Shown here piece after piece: positions 1 to 4,046 of a stretch of DNA of 7,091 nucleotides. Both the position numbers and the translations under genes were made by a program. Source of the stretch: DASXRC01 sp036506495 (GTDB taxonomy: Bacteria; Actinomycetota; Actinomycetes; Mycobacteriales; Micromonosporaceae). The stretch is taken from contig DASXRQ010000032.1 in the NCBI GenBank assembly GCA_036506495.1, positions 1 through 7,091 on the forward strand, written 5' to 3'. The notes beneath the pieces were generated by a model. It was not told where the DNA came from, ran no database searches, and was given only the letters and a program-made list of their open reading frames with translations. Each line of letters opens with the position of its first letter. Within the stretch, counting starts at the first letter, position 1.

Positions 1-247
1 CGGCTGCCACATCGGCCGCGCCAGCGTCGTCGAGCCCGCCGCGATCGTGTGCGACGGCAGCGCGGTCGGCGCACAGTCCGTGGTCCGCGCCGGTGCCTGC
101 GTGAAACAGCGGGACCGCTTCGGTGACAGATCTGTCCTGGATGGGTTCCCTGCCACCCTCGTCGACACGTTGACCGAGGCGCCGTCGCGGCCGGACTGGG
201 CGCTGCCCCCGGATGCCGTCGCCACCCTTCGCCGGGTGGGGCGGTGA
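1..247 (+). CDS. Hexapeptide-repeat (left-handed beta-helix) protein, C-terminal part
   Basis: The reading frame is open from base 2, so the gene begins before the window. The visible residues fall into six-residue periods with small or aliphatic residues at fixed positions (HIGRAS, VVEPAA, IVCDGS, AVGAQS, VVRAGA), the signature of a left-handed parallel beta-helix. After the helix comes a GFPA turn and a short tail, which resembles the G-x-PA-K segment ending many gamma-carbonic-anhydrase-like and acyltransferase hexapeptide proteins. Such proteins are usually trimeric and either bind a metal at the subunit interface or transfer acyl groups. The active-site part is outside the window, so reaction and substrate cannot be named. 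The GTG at 47 lies inside the repeats and is not the true start. The gene ends inside the loop of a strong terminator hairpin and converges on the next gene. The fold is fairly sure; the function is not. Confidence 0.72.
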   Translation, partial: GCHIGRASVVEPAAIVCDGSAVGAQSVVRAGACVKQRDRFGDRSVLDGFPATLVDTLTEAPSRPDWALPPDAVATLRRVGR

Positions 248-266
248 ACACGACCCCATCCGGCGA
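229..266. terminator. Strong bidirectional hairpin between convergent genes
   Basis: Bases 229-241 (TCGCCGGGTGGGG) pair with 254-266 (CCCCATCCGGCGA) over 13 pairs with a single G-T wobble. The 12-base loop contains the stop codon (245-247) of the hexapeptide gene. The hairpin ends 7 bases before the stop of the opposing secreted-protein gene, so it can end transcription from both sides. There is no long T-run, which is common for actinobacterial terminators. It is inferred from pairing only. Confidence 0.72.
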
Positions 267-272
267 GACGTT

Positions 273-1124
273 TCACCCAGCGGGCGGGCTTGAGGAGTGA
301 GGCGACGCTGGCCGTGTGGGCAACACGGGCGGCCATGGGATCTCGCGGACGTTGACCGATAGGGCGGCGAACCCGGGCGAGAAGATCAGCACGCCGTACC
401 ATGCGGCCCGGGTGGTGACAGCGGTGATGCGGACGGCGCAGTCCGCGCCGTTCTGGAAGACATGGTCTGACTGGACCAGCGCCGACTGTGCCCCCTGCAT
501 CGTGCTGGAAGGATCGGCCGGATCGCTCGCGAGCAGGTAAGCATGCAAATACAGCGTCCCGATCGCGTCCGGGCACGTCTCCCCGACCCCGCCGACGGTG
601 ATGGTGACCGACTGGTTCGCGGGCACCCACACATCACGCAGATATACGTCGTTGCGCTGGCCGGACGCCGGTCGCTGGATAGTGCTCGTGCCGACGGGCG
701 CCACGATGCCGCCGTCGACGAAGGTCAGGCCGTACTGTTCGCTGGCGTCGTCGTCCTGGAGCTTGATCACCCGTGCGGTGTACGACTGCGCGGGCCGTAC
801 GTTGCCATCGACCGCGACGAAGTTGGGCAGATAGTCCTCGAGCGTGCTGGAGGTGGGCGGCGCGCCGGTGCTGTCGAGCAGCTGCATCTGATACTTCGGC
901 AGGTGATCGGTGTCGCTGCCGAAGTAGTAGCCGGGCCGCATGACCATAGCCGACCAGTACGGCCGGGTGGTGGTCACGGTGTAGTCGGTGATCGTCGGCT
1001 GCCGCCCGTACGGGTTGACCCACTGTCCGCTGGACAGCACCGTCGCCGCCGTCGCGACTCCCGGCATCGCGATCACCGCCGCAAGCGTGGCGACGCCTGC
1101 CGCGACTCGACCGTACGCACGCAT
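273..1124 (-). CDS. Secreted protein of unknown function with a repeated aromatic motif
   Basis: I do not recognise a family. The 283-residue product starts with a Sec-type signal peptide: arginines at residues 2 and 6, a hydrophobic stretch at 7-20, and a likely cleavage after Ala26 (A-T-A). The mature part is rich in beta-prone, Thr/Val/Tyr-containing segments with no obvious catalytic motif. It has two cysteines (184 and 229) that could form one disulfide. A T-R-x2-W-x3-[VL]-x3-PG-[YF]-type segment appears near the start (about residues 52-66) and again near the end (about 238-252), suggesting two similar beta-sandwich modules. The last 22 residues are Pro/Ser-rich. The start ATG (1122-1124) follows a good ribosome site, GGAAGGGA, at complement 1131-1138. 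An exported binding or structural protein is plausible but unproven. Confidence 0.8.
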   Translation of the reverse strand: MRAYGRVAAGVATLAAVIAMPGVATAATVLSSGQWVNPYGRQPTITDYTVTTTRPYWSAMVMRPGYYFGSDTDHLPKYQMQLLDSTGAPPTSSTLEDYLPNFVAVDGNVRPAQSYTARVIKLQDDDASEQYGLTFVDGGIVAPVGTSTIQRPASGQRNDVYLRDVWVPANQSVTITVGGVGETCPDAIGTLYLHAYLLASDPADPSSTMQGAQSALVQSDHVFQNGADCAVRITAVTTRAAWYGVLIFSPGFAALSVNVREIPWPPVLPTRPASPHSSSPPAG

Positions 1125-1158
1125 CCGTTGTCCCTTCCGTCCATGATCGGCCGAAGAG

Positions 1159-1164
1159 AACCTA
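1159..1164 (-). promoter_or_regulatory. Possible -10 element for the secreted-protein gene
   Basis: On the minus strand this reads TAGGTT, which fits the actinobacterial TAnnnT -10 pattern and lies 34 bases before the start codon. No recognisable -35 is found 16-19 bases further upstream, so the call is weak. A perfect 12-base palindrome (1188-1199) lies just upstream of where the -35 would be. Confidence 0.3.
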
Positions 1165-1187
1165 TCGACTCGTGCACTGAACGCTTT

Positions 1188-1199
1188 GCCCGATCGGGC
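1188..1199. repeat. Perfect palindrome GCCCGATCGGGC
   Basis: This 12-base perfect palindrome lies in the 125-base gap between the SDR gene's stop and the secreted-protein gene's start, about 25 bases upstream of the possible -10 of the latter. It could be an operator for a dimeric repressor. It has no internal loop large enough to make a good RNA hairpin, so a terminator is less likely. A chance occurrence in GC-rich DNA is possible. Confidence 0.35.
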
Positions 1200-1225
1200 G
1201 GCCGTCGAGGCGGGAGTGAGGACGT

Positions 1226-1248
1226 GTCGTCCCGTGTAGCGGCACGAC
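1226..1248 (-). terminator. Putative terminator hairpin after the SDR gene
   Basis: Bases 1226-1233 (GTCGTCCC) pair with 1241-1248 (GGCACGAC), seven of eight positions, around a 7-base loop. The hairpin begins immediately downstream of the SDR stop codon in the direction of that gene. There is no U-run. The mismatch and short stem make it a moderate candidate. Confidence 0.42.
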
Positions 1249-1249
1249 G

Positions 1250-1978
1250 TCAGCGGCTGGTGTAGCCGCCGTCGATGGGCAGGGACACTCCGGTGATCAT
1301 CGCGGCGTCGTCGCTCAGGAGGAAGGCGATCGGGGCGGCGATCTCTTCCTCCGTGGCCCAGCGGCCGAGCGGCATGTGTTCGAGGAACGGGCCCTGGATG
1401 TCGTCACGGCCCCAGTACCACGCGGACATGGGGGTCATCACAACCGTCGGGTTGACGCTGTTGACGCGGATGCCGTACCTGCCGAGCTCCAGGGCGGAAA
1501 CGCGGGTGATGTTATCCAGGGCCGCCTTTGATGAGCCGTACGAGACGTGGCCGGCCAAGCCGACGAGGCTCGCCTGGCTGGAGACGTTGACGATGGCTCC
1601 ACCCCGGTCGAGGCGGATCATGGTGCGGGACGCGTACTTGATGACCAACAGGGCCCCCCGTGCGTTGATCGCCATGACCTTGTCGAAGACGGCGATATCA
1701 GTGTCCATGGGAGTGGCGATCTCCCCGCCCCAACCGCCGCAGTTGACCACGCCCCAGAGGTCTACGTCGGCGATGGCGTCCCGGATGTTGTCCTCGGACG
1801 TGAGGTCGAATGCCAGCGGGCTCGCCCCGGTTTCCGCCACGATCGAGGTCAGATGATCCGCGGCACTCGCCGCGGCGATGACCTGCGCGCCTCGAGCGGT
1901 CAGGAGCCGTACGGTAGCGGCGCCGATCCTGCCGGACGCGCCGGTGACGAGGACACGCCGGCCCTGAAAGTCAGTCAT
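1250..1978 (-). CDS. SDR oxidoreductase, L-xylulose/dicarbonyl reductase-like
   Basis: A complete classical short-chain dehydrogenase/reductase of 242 residues, the usual length. It has an N-terminal Rossmann cofactor loop TGASGRIG (residues 12-19) and a catalytic tetrad read as N105, S134, Y147 and K151 (Ser-Tyr gap of 13, YxxxK present). Beyond the generic motifs it resembles the animal dicarbonyl/L-xylulose reductase (DCXR) family: FQGRRVLVTGA at the start, IVNVSSQAS around the serine, and IRVNxVNPTVVMTPM after the lysine. That family reduces xylulose-type sugars and alpha-dicarbonyls with NADPH; the substrate here is inferred only. The usual NNAG motif is altered to NCGG (79-82). The ATG at 1976-1978 is chosen because the family homology starts there. 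An in-frame upstream ATG (complement 2039-2041) would add 21 unrelated residues. No Shine-Dalgarno precedes the start, but a -10-like element does, suggesting a leaderless mRNA. The gene is divergent from the VOC gene. Confidence 0.9.
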   Translation of the reverse strand: MTDFQGRRVLVTGASGRIGAATVRLLTARGAQVIAAASAADHLTSIVAETGASPLAFDLTSEDNIRDAIADVDLWGVVNCGGWGGEIATPMDTDIAVFDKVMAINARGALLVIKYASRTMIRLDRGGAIVNVSSQASLVGLAGHVSYGSSKAALDNITRVSALELGRYGIRVNSVNPTVVMTPMSAWYWGRDDIQGPFLEHMPLGRWATEEEIAAPIAFLLSDDAAMITGVSLPIDGGYTSR

Positions 1979-1985
1979 GCGGCCG

Positions 1986-1991
1986 AACGTA
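1986..1991 (-). promoter_or_regulatory. -10 element placing the SDR transcript start at its ATG
   Basis: On the minus strand this reads TACGTT (TAnnnT pattern), followed by seven bases and then the SDR start codon. That spacing would start the transcript at, or next to, the A of the ATG. The 20 bases before the start contain no purine-rich ribosome site, which supports a leaderless message, a common arrangement in actinobacteria. No clear -35 is present. Confidence 0.45.
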
Positions 1992-2014
1992 GCCGTCACA
2001 CCGGAGGACCGCGA

Positions 2015-2025
2015 CATCCTGGATG
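2015..2025. repeat. Small palindrome CATCC-T-GGATG in the divergent intergenic region
   Basis: An exact 5+1+5 inverted repeat in the 64 bases separating the divergent SDR and VOC genes. Its position would let one bound regulator affect both promoters. No regulator gene is adjacent, and the arms are short, so the role is speculative. Confidence 0.25.
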
Positions 2026-2032
2026 GCAAGGT

Positions 2033-2038
2033 GGGAGG
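2033..2038 (+). promoter_or_regulatory. Ribosome binding site deciding the VOC start
   Basis: GGGAGG ends one base before an ATG at 2040 and four bases before a second ATG at 2043. The spacing to 2040 is too short for initiation, so 2043 is preferred. Confidence 0.6.
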
Positions 2039-2042
2039 CATG

Positions 2043-2435
2043 ATGACGGTGCGTTCACTGGGCTGGTTGGGCGTACGGACGCCGAACGCTGATGCGATGA
2101 ATGTCTTCTACCGCGATGTGCTGCGACTCCCGGTGATCCTCGAGCGCCCGGGTGCGACGTGGTTTCGGCTGGAAGACGGGACTGAGGTGCACGTCTACGG
2201 ACCGAGCGACGAGGACCACGAGTTCTTCGGGAATGCGCCGGTGGTCGGATTCGCAGTCGGGTCCTTCCGGGCCGCGCACGCCGCGCTGACCGCAGCTGGG
2301 GTCGAGTTTCTCTATCCCGAGCCGCAGCGAGCCGAGGGCCGCGCGTGGCAGCATTTCCGCGCCCCCGACGGCAACGTCTACGAGATCATCGGGCCCGACG
2401 ACGTGGGCGACGCGAGACACGAGACCGCGGGGTGA
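2043..2435 (+). CDS. VOC/glyoxalase-superfamily protein
   Basis: A 130-residue protein with the paired beta-alpha-beta-beta-beta modules of the vicinal oxygen chelate fold (glyoxalase I, extradiol dioxygenases, fosfomycin and bleomycin resistance proteins). The first module reads LGVRTPNADAMNVFYRDVL, then a strand with GTEVHVYGP. The second includes a VVGFAV strand, the AAHAALTAAGVEFL helix and the terminal RAPDGNVYEIIGP. Possible metal ligands are the Glu of GTEVHV, the His of WQHF and the Glu of NVYEI. The first ligand position, usually His or Gln near the N-terminus, is occupied by a hydrophobic residue, so metal binding may be altered. Substrate cannot be predicted. The gene is divergent from the SDR. 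The alternative ATG at 1977, which overlaps the SDR start on the other strand, would add a non-homologous extension and is rejected. Confidence 0.85.
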   Translation: MTVRSLGWLGVRTPNADAMNVFYRDVLRLPVILERPGATWFRLEDGTEVHVYGPSDEDHEFFGNAPVVGFAVGSFRAAHAALTAAGVEFLYPEPQRAEGRAWQHFRAPDGNVYEIIGPDDVGDARHETAG

Positions 2436-2473
2436 GACGGGACTCCTCGGACGTCACTGACCGTGGCATGTCA

Positions 2474-2502
2474 TAGACAGCGTGTGTACGCGTCGCTAGC
2501 GT
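2474..2502 (+). promoter_or_regulatory. Sigma70-type promoter of the AOC-like secreted protein
   Basis: A -35 TAGACA (2474-2479, five of six to TTGACA) and a -10 TAGCGT (2497-2502, TAnnnT) are separated by exactly 17 bases. Transcription would start near 2509, giving a leader of about 67 bases ahead of the ATG at 2576. This is the best-looking promoter in the window. Confidence 0.62.
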
Positions 2503-2512
2503 CGTCGGGTGT

Positions 2513-2560
2513 GCTGGCCGGCGAAGTAGCCGGACCCGCGAAGAGGGCCGGCTCGCCAGC
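2513..2560 (+). promoter_or_regulatory. Leader hairpin ahead of the AOC-like gene
   Basis: GCTGGC (2513-2518) pairs with GCCAGC (2555-2560), and CGGC (2519-2522) can pair with GCCG (2547-2550) across a 4-base bulge. Alternatively GCCGGC at 2517-2522 pairs with GCCGGC at 2547-2552. The structure begins about four bases after the predicted transcript start and ends three bases before the GAGGAGGGA ribosome site (2564-2572). It might stabilise the 5' end of the message or tune ribosome access. Confidence 0.38.
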
Positions 2561-2575
2561 CGTGAGGAGGGAACC

Positions 2576-3085
2576 ATGCGACGAGTCGCGTTGATCGGTT
2601 CGGCTTCGGCCCTAGCACTTGGTCTCGCGGGAGTGCTGTCCAGCTCCGCCGCGTCGCAGGCCGCCGAACCCACCACAGCCAAGACGCTCAGCTTCGACGT
2701 CGTGTTCAGCCCGTTCACGCTGGTTGCCGCGAACAACGAGCGCGACCCGAACTCCCCCATCGCGCTGGGCGACGAGATCGTCTTTCGCGACCGACTCTTC
2801 TCCCAGGGCAAGCAGGTCGGCGACGACGCGGGTTCCTGTGTTGTCGTCGCGGTAACCCCGGAGATCGTGGCCAACTGCACCGCGGTGTTCCGGGTGCCCG
2901 GCGGCACCATCACGTCCCAGTTCGTGTCCATGCCGGGTCCAGCCCCGAAGGACCTGGCGCTGACCGGCGGAACCGGCGCCTATCGCAGCATCGGCGGTGA
3001 CGGGACCCTGGTCGAGTTCGGGGACGGCACGGGGACACTGACGCTGCGCGTGCTGAGCCTGGTCGCCCGAGGCGGGGGACGTTGA
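2576..3085 (+). CDS. Secreted allene-oxide-cyclase/dirigent barrel-like protein
   Basis: A 169-residue exported protein. The N-terminus has arginines at 2-3, a hydrophobic core at 4-20 and a cleavage region S-Q-A-A near 27-30. The mature part of about 140 residues resembles the allene-oxide-cyclase-like barrel shared with plant dirigent proteins. It shows GDEIVFRDRLFSQGKQVG (65-82), then a G-x-C strand (C88), a paired C101, and the glycine-rich LTGGTGAYRSIGGDGT (129-144) ahead of the last strands. In plants this eight-stranded barrel cyclises or steers small lipophilic molecules; many actinobacteria encode secreted versions of unknown role. C88 and C101 may form a disulfide. The ATG is supported by GAGGAGGGA four bases upstream. 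It has its own promoter, appears monocistronic, and converges on the reductase remnant. Fold assignment is good; no enzymatic role can be claimed. Confidence 0.82.
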   Translation: MRRVALIGSASALALGLAGVLSSSAASQAAEPTTAKTLSFDVVFSPFTLVAANNERDPNSPIALGDEIVFRDRLFSQGKQVGDDAGSCVVVAVTPEIVANCTAVFRVPGGTITSQFVSMPGPAPKDLALTGGTGAYRSIGGDGTLVEFGDGTGTLTLRVLSLVARGGGR

Positions 3086-3102
3086 GTAGCTCGTACGCCC
3101 CT

Positions 3103-3134
3103 GCGGGATCGGCGACGCTTGCGCCAGGTCCCGC
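3103..3134 (+). terminator. Hairpin between the AOC-like gene and the reductase remnant
   Basis: GCGGGA (3103-3108) pairs with TCCCGC (3129-3134), and GGCG (3111-3114) with CGCC (3122-3125), separated by a small interior loop and closed by a 7-base loop. It sits 17 bases after the AOC-like stop and just beyond the natural end of the reductase remnant on the other strand, so it may work in both directions. There is no U-run. Confidence 0.5.
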
Positions 3135-3151
3135 GGAAATGCGCAGGACGG

Positions 3152-3557
3152 CTATTCCGGCCTGGCCGGGTCGCGCATGCGGTAGTGCAAGCGGGTCACG
3201 CCGTGGAAACCAGGACGGGGCTCGCCGCCGGCTCCGCCGTGAACGGGGCCACGCCGTCGAAGAGCCGCACGCCGTCGCCGAGCACGACGGGTACGAGATG
3301 CAGGCGGAATTCCTCCACCATCCCGTCCGCCAGGCATTGCCGGACGAGGTCGGCGCCGCCAGCGATCACGATGTCCCTGTCGCCCGCCGCTGCGCGCGCC
3401 TGCTCCAGCGCGTCCGCGAGTCCGGTCGTTACGAAATGGTAGGTGGTGCCGCCGAGCTTGACGACCGGCTCATGTGGACGGTGGGTCAGTACGAACACCG
3501 GCATGTGAAATGTCGGCTCTTCGCCCCACGGCTCGATGCCGACATCGAGCATCGTCG
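3152..3557 (-). pseudogene. RibD_C/dihydrofolate-reductase-like protein, truncated and frameshifted
   Basis: The remnant encodes the C-terminal two thirds of a RibD C-terminal (dihydrofolate-reductase-like) family protein. It has PTFHMPVFVLTHRP, the IVIAGGADLVRQCL cofactor-binding segment, and the VVLGDGVRLFDG strand. Members are usually near 180-200 residues and begin with a SLDGFI-type segment; that N-terminal part of about 70-75 residues is absent. Upstream DNA instead belongs to a solute-binding protein gene, so the 5' end was lost at a junction near 3550-3560. The frame stops at 3196-3198, but the expected last strand (GVTRLHYRM) continues in another frame to a TAG at 3152-3154. One missing base near 3199-3206 explains this. 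The ATG at 3550-3552 could permit a 118-residue fragment, but it has no own promoter or evident ribosome site. The family is usually an NAD(P)H-dependent reductase; this copy is very probably inactive. Confidence 0.83.
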
Positions 3558-3917
3558 GGTGTAGGTCTTGCCGTCGGCGCTGACGCCGCCGTTGTCCTTG
3601 GTCGGCACCTCGCTGGCCAGGTCGGCGACCGGTGTGTTGGCCTTGGTGATGTCGGTGGATGCCGGATAGCTGAACAGTTGGCGGGTGAAGGCCCGTTCCA
3701 GGGTGTAGCTGGTCGTGTAGTAGGCGCTCGCGGTGTCGAGGTGATCGACGTCGCTGCTGCCGAGCAGTCTCAGCGTGCCGCCGTTGACCGGTTGGTCAGC
3801 GGTGGACGACGACGTACCGCCGCCACTGTTGCCGCAGGCGGCCACGGTAAACGCCAGTACGGACAAAATAGACAAAGTGGCCGCGGTTGGTGTCGGGCCG
3901 GGTCGCCGGAATGCCAT
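3486..3917 (-). pseudogene. Family 5 solute-binding lipoprotein, truncated and fused out of frame
   Basis: Residues 1-120 (down to about 3558) are the N-terminus of an extracellular family 5 binding protein of peptide/nickel/oligosaccharide ABC importers. It has a lipoprotein signal peptide with lipobox V-A-A-C (lipid-carrying C28), a Gly/Ser linker, the first domain strand GGTLRLLGSSDVDHLD, a YYTTSYTLERAFTRQLFSYP helix, and GGVSADGKTYT, which in relatives precedes an F-x-[IL]-[RK] strand. Here homology stops after that threonine. Reading continues for 23 unrelated codons (reductase DNA in the wrong frame) to a stop at 3486. Full-length members exceed 500 residues, so about three quarters of the protein is missing. 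The ATG (3915-3917) follows GGAGGGA at complement 3923-3929. A further upstream in-frame ATG (4016) would ruin the signal peptide. The expression signals look intact, so a useless 143-residue lipoprotein could still be made. Confidence 0.85.
3531..3550. repeat. Perfect hairpin next to the fusion junction
   Basis: GCTCGATG (3531-3538) and CATCGAGC (3543-3550) form an exact 8-base inverted repeat around CCGA. It lies inside the reductase coding sequence and stops within about ten bases of the point where solute-binding-protein sequence begins. Confidence 0.5.
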
Positions 3918-3940
3918 CTCGCTCCCTCCGGATCGGGTAC

Positions 3941-3977
3941 GAGACGACGATGCGCGGCGAATGATGAGACGACGATG
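3941..3977. repeat. Two direct copies of GAGACGACGATG upstream of the binding-protein remnant
   Basis: The 12-base word occurs at 3941-3952 and 3966-3977, with starts 25 bases apart. Both lie in the leader/promoter region of the binding-protein remnant, between its ribosome site and the terminator of the upstream glycosidase. Repeated words here could be regulator half-sites or a small slippage duplication. Confidence 0.5.
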
Positions 3978-3992
3978 AGAACTAGCGGACAT

Positions 3993-4038
3993 AGCCGGCC
4001 GCCCCCGTACCCGCATGGGCGAGGAGGGCGGCCGGGCT
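3993..4038 (-). terminator. Strong terminator after the family 3 glycosidase
   Basis: CCGGCCGCCC (3995-4004) pairs exactly with GGGCGGCCGG (4026-4035), extended by two further pairs (A3993-T4038, G3994-C4037) past one bulged G. The 21-base loop holds a small CCC/GGG inner pairing. It lies 8 bases after the glycosidase stop, in that gene's direction, and separates it from the binding-protein remnant. Confidence 0.72.
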
Positions 4039-4046
4039 CACGCGCC

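Noticed and set aside
543..1265. Plus-strand open frame of 240 codons
   Set aside because: Antisense to the secreted protein, which has a signal peptide and ribosome site. The frame runs into the promoter region and the SDR end.
2386..2931. Minus-strand open frame of 181 codons
   Set aside because: It overlaps the VOC end, the promoter region and the AOC-like gene; the translation is Ser/Arg-rich with no recognisable domain.
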